Assembly: GCA_910587175.1 (NCBI GenBank)
Contig: CAJULH010000002.1
Span: forward strand, 1-64,000
From: Candidatus Gastranaerophilales bacterium
Lineage (GTDB): Bacteria; Cyanobacteriota; Vampirovibrionia; Gastranaerophilales; Gastranaerophilaceae
DNA: 64,000 nt
Direction of reading: 5' to 3'
Shown here: positions 52,882 through 60,878 of the stretch, one piece after another
Layout: each line of letters starts with the position of its first letter
How positions within the stretch are numbered: position 1 is the first letter of the stretch
Notes under the pieces: generated by a model
The model's input: the letters and a program-made list of their open reading frames with translations, nothing else
What the model was told of the DNA's origin: nothing
Database searches by the model: none
Made by a program: the position numbers and the translations under genes

Positions 52882-54138
52882 TTATTTTTCACCGTTTCGA
52901 TACCCTATTCCTGCCCTATAGCCTGAAATAGTGTACATTAAAGGAAGCATCGGTTCTATCCATTTAAACCCTGAAAGCACACCTGCTGTTGCAATATCAT
53001 CCGTGTGCAATGCCATATCTAAAAGCTCCGGTTTTCTTTCATTATAAAGACCTTTATGGTGCTTTTTATGATGATGTTTAAGTCCGTGATTATTGTGTTG
53101 TTTTACAGTATCATTTGATGGCATTTTAAAATTTTCAAACCCTTTTTGTTTTGACGTAAAGGTATTCAAACTGTCTGCAAGATAGGGATTCCAGACGGGT
53201 TTAAGCTCTGTATTTGTACCTTTTTTCTTGTCAAATATCGGGTCTAAAACCTTTTTGCCTATGAAATTTGCCACAAAACTGCCGCCCATAATGCCTGTCA
53301 CAAATATGCCGCCCATAATGACCCCAAGTTTTTTTAAGGGGGTTAAAGATTTTATAACCCCGGCTTTTTGAAGTCTTTCCGCCCCAAAAAGCGCACCTGC
53401 AGCACCCACATTGCACATAAAAATATTTGCTAAAAACTGGTATGCCCCCTCTTTTATTTTATTTGAAGAGTTTTCGGGGGTGTTTTCTTTTGTAATTTTT
53501 TCTGCAGCAATACCGCTTAAAACTCCTGAAACAACGGGCATAAGCCCCAAAACAGAAAGTCTTCCTGTTTCTTCAAAAATCTCTCTTGCATTTAAATCTT
53601 CTTTTTTTGAAAAAAGTGTTTCCAGAAGTTCTTCTTTAGCTTTCAGGCAAGCGACGTCTTGTCCTTTGGTTATATCTGCGCCTCTGCCTGTAATATTTTC
53701 CATATTTAAAATGGTTTCCGTATCTTTAACATTTAAAAGCCTCGTTTTAGCTTTTTGGAGCACATTTGAAACATTTTTTGGCACATTATTATTTTTCAAA
53801 AATTTATCCACAACCTCATTTTGGTTTTTTAAAATTCCATCCTTACTTCGAACGTTTACAAGACCTTTCAAAAGCTGTTTTCCACCTGAAAGACCACTTC
53901 TGCCAAAACCTGCAGGCATTTTCAGTCCAAATGCACTTATTAAAGAAGTCCCGACAACAGTACTTAAAATTACGGCATTTTTAATTCCTCTGTTTTTTCT
54001 CTCCTCCTTTGGAGTTTTAAAAGTATCATAAATTCCATAGGTAAAGGCTGCAGCAGCAAGAATTTTAGGGGTTTTATCCTTAAGTTTGCTTATTAAAAGC
54101 GGCTGGTCTAATGTTTTTCCGATGGCAGATATATTCAT
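52882..54138 (-). CDS. Lineage-specific polytopic membrane protein with a His-rich loop (418 aa)
   Basis: Not recognised. Several hydrophobic segments are seen (IKNAVILSTVVGTSLISAFG, LSVLGLMPVVSGVLSGIAA, ANIFMCNVGAAGALFG, LGVIMGGIFVTGIMGGSF), separated by charged loops. Near the C-terminus lies HNNHGLKHHHKKHHKG, a His/Lys cluster that could bind metal. A last hydrophobic stretch (IEPMLPLMYTISGYRAG) follows. AAGGAAAATTTAT supports the ATG at 54138 and rejects the longer reading. The gene sits behind a structured leader of about 210 nt with a consensus promoter, so expression is probably regulated post-initiation. Confidence 0.7.
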   Translation of the reverse strand: MNISAIGKTLDQPLLISKLKDKTPKILAAAAFTYGIYDTFKTPKEERKNRGIKNAVILSTVVGTSLISAFGLKMPAGFGRSGLSGGKQLLKGLVNVRSKDGILKNQNEVVDKFLKNNNVPKNVSNVLQKAKTRLLNVKDTETILNMENITGRGADITKGQDVACLKAKEELLETLFSKKEDLNAREIFEETGRLSVLGLMPVVSGVLSGIAAEKITKENTPENSSNKIKEGAYQFLANIFMCNVGAAGALFGAERLQKAGVIKSLTPLKKLGVIMGGIFVTGIMGGSFVANFIGKKVLDPIFDKKKGTNTELKPVWNPYLADSLNTFTSKQKGFENFKMPSNDTVKQHNNHGLKHHHKKHHKGLYNERKPELLDMALHTDDIATAGVLSGFKWIEPMLPLMYTISGYRAGIGYRNGEK

Positions 54139-54348
54139 ATAAATTTTCCTTATTTTATATTTGGATTGTACCCAGATAAAATTCCGGTTTTCGGATGTTA
54201 TCGGGCTTTGTATAAGGCTGGCTTGCTGCATCCCGGCTTCTTTGCCAGATTTTTACCAAAGATTTCAGGCTTGCAAAATTCTTCTGCTATAAACTTCATG
54301 CAGCAGAGTTTCCCTGTTTGCAAACCTTTGTTAGCTTCGCCTAACAAT
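54139..54348 (-). ncRNA. Candidate structured RNA leader or small RNA
   Basis: Nothing in this gap is coded with confidence, yet its minus-strand RNA folds well. P1: 54341-54347 with 54328-54334, a seven-pair hairpin at the predicted 5' end. P2: 54318-54326 with 54268-54276, nine pairs. P3 inside it: 54302-54308 with 54282-54288. P4: 54257-54262 with 54239-54244. A competing helix pairs 54298-54305 with 54224-54231 and excludes P3. A 33-codon frame from 54299 to 54198 overlaps and is probably incidental. No known riboswitch or SRP/6S/tmRNA core is visible to me. Confidence 0.45.
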
Positions 54349-54354
54349 AAAATT

Positions 54355-54382
54355 ATTATAAATAAACCAAAAAGTTTGTCAA
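54355..54382 (-). promoter_or_regulatory. Promoter with consensus boxes for the structured leader
   Basis: On the minus strand TTGACA (54377-54382), a 16-bp spacer and TATAAT (54355-54360) both match the sigma-70 consensus. Transcription would begin near 54348, right at the first hairpin. The segment 54383-54515 between it and the histidine-kinase stop has no gene. Confidence 0.7.
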
Positions 54383-54515
54383 CCCTAACAAAAAATAAAC
54401 TTGTTTTGGGGCAGCACCCGTTTTTTATTAATCCGAAATTTTCAACCACAGCCGGCATTGGAAACAAGCATAAGAAATTTATCCGGTTTGAAAGCTGGAA
54501 ATTACACCTGCAAAT

Positions 54516-56423
54516 TTACAAAGGCAAAAGAATCTCAAATACTGTGTGTTTCACAATTTTATCTTTCCTGCTGTTGTTTAAAGAAGCGTCCGCAGTATTG
54601 CTTTTTGCCCTGTAGCTTGTGCTGTCAAAAGTGATTTCGCCTTTATGTTTTTCAATAATTTTCTTGCAGATTGCAAGCCCAAGCCCTGTGCCTTCGCCCA
54701 CTTTTTTTGTGGTAAATCCTGCCTGAAAAATCTTTTTTTTGTCTTCTTCTTTTATACCAAAACCATTGTCTTCAATCTTAACGGAAAGCTTATCATCTGC
54801 AATTGCAGTTGTAATGATAATTTCACCAATATACCTATCTGCTGCATATGATGCAACCGCACCCTCCGGCGGCACACCTGATAACCCTGCATTTTCAACA
54901 CCCGCCTGCTTTTCAATACTTTGAATTGAATTCATTAAAATATTTAAAAATACCTGGTTCAGCATATTTGGATAACATTCTACAAGCGGAATATCGCCAT
55001 AATTTTTTGTCAGTTTTATATCTTTTTTAAGCTTGTGCCGCAACAGATTCAGGGTCAAATCCAGCTCATCATTGATATTTGCTGTCTGACTTGTAGTTTC
55101 ATCCAGCCTTACAAAACGTTTTAGCGACTGCACCAAATTCGTAATCCGCTTTATTGCATCCTTGTCAATATCATTTGTATCCTTTAAAATTTCAACAATC
55201 TCAGTATCAAATGTTTTATTTGTGTCAAAAAATCTTTTTGCAATTTCATTGTTCGCGCAAATACTTGCAAGCGGCGTATTGATTTCATGGGCAACCGATG
55301 CTATCAGCTGACCTAAAGATGCCATTTTTTCTGAATTTATAAGCTGCAGTTGTGTTTCTTTTAATTCTGTAAGCGCGGATTCAAGCTCCTCTTTTTTATC
55401 AGAGACTGCCTTAAAAAGCATTGCCTGGGTAATTGCACTGGAAATCTGCATTGAAACACCCAATAGAAGCTCTTTTTCAATCTGTTCTATATTTTTTTTC
55501 GGAGTTAAAATTACGATAACCGCATCCAGATTTTCTTTATTCATAATAGGAAGAATTATCCTGTTTGCAGGCATTTTCATAGGTTCCAAAGAATTTTCAT
55601 GCTCTTTTAAACACACCTGTATTGAAGTTTTATTATCCAGAATTTCTTCCGTAGTCTGCTTGTCATACCTTAAAATTTCTCCGATAAAAGACTTGTCTTC
55701 AGGATATACATATTCAACCCCGAATTCTTCTCCATTTTTGGTTTGAAGCCTTTTAGCAAAATATGCTTTTTTGGCGCCAAAGATAATGCTGAGCTCTTTT
55801 AGGGCAGTATTTAAAAGATCATTTATATCTATAGTTTTAGAAATATTTGTTGCAATTCTGTTTAAAAGCGCCATCTTTACAGCCTGGTTTTGCGCCTTTG
55901 AATTTGTGTTCAAAAACTCCCGGTTTTCAATGCGCAGTCTTTCATTTTCCCCTGAAAGTTTCTCCAGCATTCTTTCTTTTGTAATGTCATAAAAATATAA
56001 AATACGATATTTTTTTAATGAAAATGCCTGAATTAAAAAGTAAAGGTATTCTCTTTCATTTTTTTGATACATCCCGTAAAGGGTGAAATTTTTCTTTGAT
56101 TCAATCGCATCTTTAAGCGGAGAATACGTTTTCAGGTTTTCACTCTCCAAGAGGCAAAATTCAAAATAAAATTTGTAATCCAGTTTTTTTAAAGCTTTTA
56201 TGCCATTTTCAGGATTAATATCAGAAAAAATATTCTTAAAAGCTTTATTAAAATATATACTGTTAAGATTTTCAAGACTGCTGATATTTGTCCCGGCACC
56301 ACCTTTTTCCGCAGTTTTTTCATTCAAACCACTGTCTGAAGCATTATTTTCCGGATTCAAAAAATCACAAATGATTATGGGTTCTTTTAAATTGTGATAA
56401 AAGCTTTTTAAGATGGTGCTCAT
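54516..56423 (-). CDS. Soluble orphan sensor histidine kinase (PAS/GAF-HisKA-HATPase)
   Basis: No membrane segment is seen. About residues 50-150 look PAS-like (ending YFLIQAFSLKKYRILYFYDITKE), a coiled stretch follows, then a GAF-like domain (about 190-335: LLNTALKELSIIFGAKKAYFAKR). The H-box is MASLGQLIASVAHEINTPLA with phospho-acceptor His379; N-box NQVFLNILMNSIQSI; G1 DNGFGI; G2 GEGTGLGLAI. A loop of about 25 residues rich in Gly, Ala and Pro is inserted between N and G1 boxes, longer than usual. No response regulator lies nearby. Confidence 0.9.
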   Translation of the reverse strand: MSTILKSFYHNLKEPIIICDFLNPENNASDSGLNEKTAEKGGAGTNISSLENLNSIYFNKAFKNIFSDINPENGIKALKKLDYKFYFEFCLLESENLKTYSPLKDAIESKKNFTLYGMYQKNEREYLYFLIQAFSLKKYRILYFYDITKERMLEKLSGENERLRIENREFLNTNSKAQNQAVKMALLNRIATNISKTIDINDLLNTALKELSIIFGAKKAYFAKRLQTKNGEEFGVEYVYPEDKSFIGEILRYDKQTTEEILDNKTSIQVCLKEHENSLEPMKMPANRIILPIMNKENLDAVIVILTPKKNIEQIEKELLLGVSMQISSAITQAMLFKAVSDKKEELESALTELKETQLQLINSEKMASLGQLIASVAHEINTPLASICANNEIAKRFFDTNKTFDTEIVEILKDTNDIDKDAIKRITNLVQSLKRFVRLDETTSQTANINDELDLTLNLLRHKLKKDIKLTKNYGDIPLVECYPNMLNQVFLNILMNSIQSIEKQAGVENAGLSGVPPEGAVASYAADRYIGEIIITTAIADDKLSVKIEDNGFGIKEEDKKKIFQAGFTTKKVGEGTGLGLAICKKIIEKHKGEITFDSTSYRAKSNTADASLNNSRKDKIVKHTVFEILLPL

Positions 56424-56483
56424 AATGCAAAAACCCTGCCCCGCAATAAAAACACGCTGAATAAAGCCGTTGTATTGGGCTTT

Positions 56484-57161
56484 TTAGAGCATATAATCAT
56501 CGGTAGCTTTTTTAACATAAAAACCTAAACCCACCGATTTAAAGCTTGAATTTTCACTTTTCAGAGTGAAATTTTCTTTATTTAATTCGTTGAGTTTTTG
56601 TCTTAAAGATTCATTTTCAGTTTTGGCACGGATTAATTCAACAACAATTTCATCCAAACCATCCATTTTTTCATTTAAAACACTTGAAATCCTGTCCACA
56701 ATATTATTTTCAAGAGCAGCCAAGCCTCTTGAAACGCTGCTTTCAGCTTCATCTAACGGGAAAATTCCATTGACATCGTCTGCAGAAACCATCTCATGCT
56801 TTTGTGCCTTTTGTTTCACTCTTTGCAGAAAATTATTTTCTTTCGTTTTATATAAAATATTTGATTCGTTTTCAGCTTCTTTTTTAACACTCATTTTCTT
56901 AACTGCTTCTTCTACTGCACGTTTTTTTTCTTCCTGAAGCTCTTTTGTATGCTGATAAAGCTCTTTCACTTTTTTCAGTACGTCAATATCATCTTTTGAA
57001 AAATAAATATTGCCAAAACCATCCTTTTTAGGCTTTAAGCATGCTTTCTGACACAGTGTTGATACTTCCTTCGGATTGGAATTCAGTATCCTCAAAAGCT
57101 GTCCTGCAGTTATTATTTCTTCCATCTGATTAATATCTTGTTTCACTTCAAAATTTTCCAA
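56484..57161 (-). CDS. MerR-like HTH protein with coiled-coil tail (225 aa)
   Basis: The first 70 residues resemble a MerR-type winged helix: EEIITAGQLLRILNSNPKEVSTLCQKA then KKDGFGNIYFSKDDIDVLKKV, where the last part matches the R-x-Y-x-x-D-I/V-x-x-L arm. Two coiled-coil stretches follow (75-100 and 170-205, RAKTENESLRQKLNELNKENF). No effector-binding Cys is seen. The start is TTG at 57161 after AGAAGGATTTAA. It is divergent from tmk, and a 23-bp inverted repeat in the gap is a candidate operator. A structural nucleoid role is also possible. Confidence 0.65.
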   Translation of the reverse strand: MENFEVKQDINQMEEIITAGQLLRILNSNPKEVSTLCQKACLKPKKDGFGNIYFSKDDIDVLKKVKELYQHTKELQEEKKRAVEEAVKKMSVKKEAENESNILYKTKENNFLQRVKQKAQKHEMVSADDVNGIFPLDEAESSVSRGLAALENNIVDRISSVLNEKMDGLDEIVVELIRAKTENESLRQKLNELNKENFTLKSENSSFKSVGLGFYVKKATDDYML

Positions 57162-57263
57162 ATTAAATCCTTCTCGGTTTTTTGTGAATTCATATGGGTA
57201 ATTTGTTTCACAACAACATTATAGATTAAATTTTTTAAAAACTATAACTTTATTTTTCAATTT

Positions 57264-57286
57264 TTACAATTTAGCACAAATTGTAA
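57264..57286. promoter_or_regulatory. 23-bp inverted repeat overlapping the tmk promoter
   Basis: Arms TTACAATTT (57264-57272) and AAATTGTAA (57278-57286) are perfect, with the spacer AGCAC. The repeat lies between a TTTACA box at 57263-57268 and -10 candidates at 57287-57300, so a bound protein would control tmk. The divergent MerR-like gene could encode it. Confidence 0.5.
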
Positions 57287-57331
57287 TATTATAATATAAT
57301 AAATTGAAAGAGATTAGGGAAAACTCAATAT

Positions 57332-57967
57332 ATGCAAGAGGAGTACGCCGGAAGAAAAGGATATTTTATAACCTTTGAAGGAGCGGATGGATGTGGAAAA
57401 ACCACGCAAATCCAGCTTCTGGGCGAATATTTAAACAAAAAAAATATTCAATATATTCTAACGCGCGAACCGGGAGGTTCAGACCTTGGTATACATTTAA
57501 GAAAAATTCTTCTCCATTATGAAAATCCGGTTTCAAACATAGCGGAAACCTTTTTATACCTTGCAGACAGAGCCCAGCATATTGAATATAAAATAAAACC
57601 GGCACTTCAGGAGGGTAAAATTGTCCTCTGTGACAGACATACAGACTCTACTCTTGCATATCAGGGCTATGGCAGATGCCAGGATTTAGAAAAAATTAAA
57701 TACTTAAACAATATTGCAACAAACGGTATAAAACCTGATTTAACAATAGTTTTTGACATCGATTCAGAAGTTGCGCAAAAAAGACTTCAGGGCGAAAAAG
57801 ACCGGCTTGAAGCGGAAGGATTGGAATTTCACAAAAAACTGAGACAAGGATATTTAGATATAGCAAAAAAAGACCCGAAAAGGGTAAAGGTAGTAGATGC
57901 AAATCAGAGTATAGAAAAGGTATTTTCCGATACTTTAAATGTAATTGAGGAATATTTAAACGTATGA
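57332..57967 (+). CDS. tmk: Thymidylate kinase
   Basis: Tmk phosphorylates dTMP to dTDP. The P-loop is FEGADGCGKTTQ, the substrate-side LTREPGGSDLG follows, then CDRHTDSTLAYQGYGR and the LID region QGEKDRLEAEGLEFH with its Arg. Length (211 aa) is normal. A 4-base ATGA overlap joins it to the exported TPR gene. Confidence 0.95.
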   Translation: MQEEYAGRKGYFITFEGADGCGKTTQIQLLGEYLNKKNIQYILTREPGGSDLGIHLRKILLHYENPVSNIAETFLYLADRAQHIEYKIKPALQEGKIVLCDRHTDSTLAYQGYGRCQDLEKIKYLNNIATNGIKPDLTIVFDIDSEVAQKRLQGEKDRLEAEGLEFHKKLRQGYLDIAKKDPKRVKVVDANQSIEKVFSDTLNVIEEYLNV

Positions 57968-59718
57968 AAAATATGAGATTTAAAAAAAGAATTTTAATAG
58001 TACTTTTGGCACTTTTAATCCAATCCCAAGGCTTTTCAAGCCCTCTTTGGAACATTGAAACCGGCGTTAATCTTATAAACAGCCAAAAATACGCAGAAGC
58101 TGCAAAATTTTTTGAAGGATACGTAAAAAGCAGCCCGAATGACTCTGACGGGCATTATTACCTTGGGCTTTGCTATAAAAATTTAAATAAAATGGATAAA
58201 TCTGCCTATCATCTGCAAAAATCTTATGAACTATCCAAAAACCTTGAGAAAATAAACGTTGCACCAAAATACACGGCAGAAAGCAGCACGGAAGATGATT
58301 ACCTTGATATGGCAAATATGTATTATGATTCCGGAAATTACATAAAGGCGCTGCAATACACGGATTTGATATTAAATGTAAATCCGAATAATATAAACGG
58401 TCTTATTTTAAAGACAAAAATTTATTACAACCAAAACAACCAAAATCAGGCAAGAGTATATTTCAAAAAGGCTCTAATGCTTGATAACAGCCTTTTAACA
58501 TCCGTTTGGGCAAAAAATCTCGGCGTGACTGCAATTCCAAAGTATGACTTTGATTATTACAACACAAAAGGTCTTGAATATTACTATTCAGGTGATTCCA
58601 AAGGGGCACTGAATTATTTCAATAAAGCAATTGAAATAAACCCAAAAAACGCACAGGTTTACAACAATATCGCTCTTTGCTATTTGCAGCTGAATGATTT
58701 TGACAATGCAAAAACGGCTTTAAACAAGGCATTAAGGGTCGATAAAAATTTTAACCTGACATATCTGAACCTTGCAAAATATGAAGCCCTGAAAAATAAT
58801 GCACTTAAAAAACCCGGTAAGCAGACAGATACAAACAAGCAAAGAGAAAAATATCTTAAAGAAGCTCTAAAGGTAAATCCAAACAGCAAATATGCTTATC
58901 TGGAGCTTGGAAACTATTACCTTGAGAACAAAGACTACGCCCTTGCAAATTCAAACTTCAAAAATGCTGTTTTAATAGACGGAAATTTCTACGAAGCACT
59001 GATGGGACTTGGAATAAGCTATGTTGAAGAAGGAAATTTATCTGATGGCATAAAAGCTTTAAGGAAAGCCTCTACAGCGTCCGGCGCTGCCGTCAAAAAC
59101 CCGGATATGCTTTATTATCTGGCAAAAATTTGTGTAGCAAATGCAAATTTCAATGAAGCAAAAAAATATCTGACAGATGCTATAAAACAGGGGGAGAACC
59201 ACAATTATTATTTTGAACTCGGAAAAATTTACTACAGTGAAAATGATTATTCATCTGCCCAAAATGCCTTTAAAAAGGCAATGGAGCTTGATTTAGACTT
59301 TGAACTTGAAGCAGATATTTATAATTACCTGGGACTTATTGAATATAAAAATTTTGATACAGAGCAGGCAATTTATATGTTCAAAAAAGCTATAGAACTT
59401 GACCCAAAAAGGGCTATGTACCTTTACAATCTGGCTCAGGCATATAGAAGTCTTGGAGATAAAAACGCCTATTCAAAAGAAATTAACGCCATTGCAAACC
59501 TGAAACCGCGTACAGTGCAAGACTTTTTAGATTTTTCAACAATTTATTACGACAAAAAAAATACGCCTGTCGCCATAAAAGTTTTAAATGACGGAATTTC
59601 AAAATATCCTGATGAAAGAAGCCTGTATGAAGCAAAATTAAAGCTTTTCAGAGCAACAAAAGATACGAAGGGAATAAAAGATACGGAAGCTGAAATCCGC
59701 TCCAGATTTAGAAAATAG
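57964..59718 (+). CDS. Exported tetratricopeptide-repeat protein (584 aa)
   Basis: After a signal peptide (ILIVLLALLIQSQGFSS) there are about twelve TPR units, for example KYAEAAKFFEGYVKSSPND, ALNYFNKAIEINPKNAQVYNNIALCYLQL and TEQAIYMFKKAIELDPK (quoted in part). It is similar in layout to the protein at 21505-23562. Translational coupling to tmk by ATGA is clear but has no obvious functional logic. It probably supports assembly of envelope or secreted complexes. Confidence 0.85.
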   Translation: MKNMRFKKRILIVLLALLIQSQGFSSPLWNIETGVNLINSQKYAEAAKFFEGYVKSSPNDSDGHYYLGLCYKNLNKMDKSAYHLQKSYELSKNLEKINVAPKYTAESSTEDDYLDMANMYYDSGNYIKALQYTDLILNVNPNNINGLILKTKIYYNQNNQNQARVYFKKALMLDNSLLTSVWAKNLGVTAIPKYDFDYYNTKGLEYYYSGDSKGALNYFNKAIEINPKNAQVYNNIALCYLQLNDFDNAKTALNKALRVDKNFNLTYLNLAKYEALKNNALKKPGKQTDTNKQREKYLKEALKVNPNSKYAYLELGNYYLENKDYALANSNFKNAVLIDGNFYEALMGLGISYVEEGNLSDGIKALRKASTASGAAVKNPDMLYYLAKICVANANFNEAKKYLTDAIKQGENHNYYFELGKIYYSENDYSSAQNAFKKAMELDLDFELEADIYNYLGLIEYKNFDTEQAIYMFKKAIELDPKRAMYLYNLAQAYRSLGDKNAYSKEINAIANLKPRTVQDFLDFSTIYYDKKNTPVAIKVLNDGISKYPDERSLYEAKLKLFRATKDTKGIKDTEAEIRSRFRK

Positions 59719-59739
59719 ACAAAATTAAAAATTAAAAAG

Positions 59740-59773
59740 GTGCTAAACAGGTGTCGCTGTACCTGTTTAGTGC
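59740..59773 (-). terminator. Strong hairpin downstream of the TPR gene
   Basis: CTAAACAGGT (59743-59752) pairs with ACCTGTTTAG (59761-59770); wobble and Watson-Crick pairs extend it to 13. Only the minus strand shows a good T-run after it (CCTTTTTAATTTTT), so it best terminates a leftward transcript; for the TPR mRNA it would be an end-stabilising stem. Confidence 0.6.
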
Positions 59774-59893
59774 ATTCCACACGCACATTTAGAACTTAAA
59801 TACAGGGTAAAAGATGCTCTTTTCGATTTAACCTCGATACAACATTAATATTTCAATTCCGGTCGATGGTTACAAAAGAGAAAGGAGTTAATT

Positions 59894-59974
59894 ATGGAAA
59901 ACATCAATTTAACATTAATTTTGATTTTATTGATTATGTTCATAATAAAAAACAGCACCCATCTAAAAAGATAA
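59894..59974 (+). CDS. 26-residue hydrophobic peptide, candidate type I toxin
   Basis: The frame reads MENINLTLILILLIMF, then IIKNSTHLKR: an uncharged membrane helix with a short basic tail, the build of Fst/Ldr/TxpA-type toxins. The ribosome-binding site AAAGGAG (59881-59887) is ideal at six bases from the ATG. A seven-base stem (CTCTTTT 59817-59823 with AAAAGAG 59874-59880) ends next to it and could limit ribosome access. The 3' end lies under the convergent RNA at 59942-60027. No clear promoter is visible for this mRNA. Toxicity is inferred from form only. Confidence 0.5.
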   Translation: MENINLTLILILLIMFIIKNSTHLKR

Positions 59975-60027
59975 GTGCCGTTTCAATTCCTAAGAGCATC
60001 CGGCAGCTTCGCAAACTGCCACCCTGT
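59942..60027 (-). ncRNA. Candidate antitoxin small RNA, convergent with the peptide gene
   Basis: From a promoter at 60034-60061 the RNA would start near 60027. It has a hairpin of eight pairs with a CGC-complement loop (60013-60020 with 60002-60009), then a terminator stem (GCAC 59955-59958 with GTGC 59975-59978, inner ATCT/AGAT) followed by TGTTTTTTATTATG. It overlaps the last codons of the peptide gene. It also contains the complement of TTTCAATTCC (59981-59990), a sequence repeated at 59851-59860 in the peptide gene's leader, giving a second antisense contact. Confidence 0.5.
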
Positions 60028-60033
60028 GTTTAC

Positions 60034-60061
60034 ATTATAACCCATTTTGTATTTTTTTCAA
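60034..60061 (-). promoter_or_regulatory. Promoter of the candidate antitoxin RNA
   Basis: On the minus strand TTGAAA (60056-60061), a 16-bp spacer and TATAAT (60034-60039) make a strong sigma-70 match. The remaining bases up to the queE stop at 60132 hold no gene. Confidence 0.65.
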
Positions 60062-60131
60062 GAGAAAATCATCAAACAAAAGGGTTTAAAAATCAAAAAC
60101 CAAAGTATTAAAACTCAAATTTCATAAGGTT

Positions 60132-60800
60132 TTACGGCAGATTAAGATATTTATGAACCTGGGGAATCAGACGAATTCTTGAATATTTTTTATATAATTT
60201 CTGGAAAATTCCTGTCATATCAAGGTTTTTAGAGATTGGCATTTTGGGCTGCAAAATTATTTCAATTCCATGCTTTATTCCCAAATTTGCAATCTCTAAA
60301 ATTTCTTTATCTGTAATATTTTCATCAAAAACAACCTTTGCAAAAACCTCGCTATCCCTTGCCACGAGCAGAAATTCATCATTCACGGAAAAATCATTCT
60401 TCTGCCCTGCGGCACTTTCAAGCTTTATATCCATCGCAACAACATCTATATATTCAATGACATCTCGAAGGTTATAAGGTAGACTGCCATTGGTTTCCAG
60501 GTATATTTTTTTCTTTAGGGATTTTTTATTTTCAGATAAAAAATCTTTTAAAAATTCAGACTGCAAAAGAGGCTCTCCGCCGGTAAAACTAATGGTATTG
60601 GCACTATAATGTTTAATTTCATCAAAGAGTGCCGATTTTGTTAAAGTCACGGTCTTTTTGTCATCCAAAATATTTGTATCGCAATATTTACACTTGAGAT
60701 TACACCCCAAAAGCCTTATAAACAAATGTTTTTCGCCAATATTTAACCCTTCACCCTGAATTGATTCAAAAATTTCAGTTATTTTGCAAGTTTTTTCCAA
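60132..60800 (-). CDS. queE: 7-carboxy-7-deazaguanine synthase
   Basis: This radical SAM enzyme makes the deazaguanine core of queuosine from CPH4. The opening ITEIFESIQGEGLNIGEKHLF is diagnostic, the cluster motif is CNLKCKYCDT, and ISFTGGEPLLQ binds SAM. C-terminal IRLIPQVHKYLNLP is typical. The start is TTG at 60800, with AAGGA upstream at a longer than usual distance. Length is normal. QueC, QueD and QueF are not in the window; FolE2 at 34625 could supply the precursor. Confidence 0.92.
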   Translation of the reverse strand: MEKTCKITEIFESIQGEGLNIGEKHLFIRLLGCNLKCKYCDTNILDDKKTVTLTKSALFDEIKHYSANTISFTGGEPLLQSEFLKDFLSENKKSLKKKIYLETNGSLPYNLRDVIEYIDVVAMDIKLESAAGQKNDFSVNDEFLLVARDSEVFAKVVFDENITDKEILEIANLGIKHGIEIILQPKMPISKNLDMTGIFQKLYKKYSRIRLIPQVHKYLNLP

Positions 60801-60878
60801 TTATCTTAAAATCCTTATCACTACTGGTTTATAGATACATTCAATTAATATAACGCAAACTCTTAGAAGCTTTCGGGT

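Noticed and set aside
53800-53830. A DnaA-box-like TTATCCACA as a hint of a replication origin
   Set aside because: Single copy, inside a coding region, with no cluster of boxes, no AT-rich unwinding tract and no dnaA or dnaN nearby.
54166-54634. Overlapping reading frames on both strands in the gap between the histidine-kinase gene and the polytopic protein gene
   Set aside because: They lack ribosome-binding sites, run into the kinase gene or across the predicted promoter and hairpins, and have unlike composition (Cys/Phe-rich). The fold and promoter explain the region better.
59866-60111. An 81-aa plus-strand frame overlapping the small peptide gene
   Set aside because: It has no good ribosome-binding site, while the 26-codon frame in another phase has an ideal one. 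The frame also runs through two hairpins and the opposing promoter.
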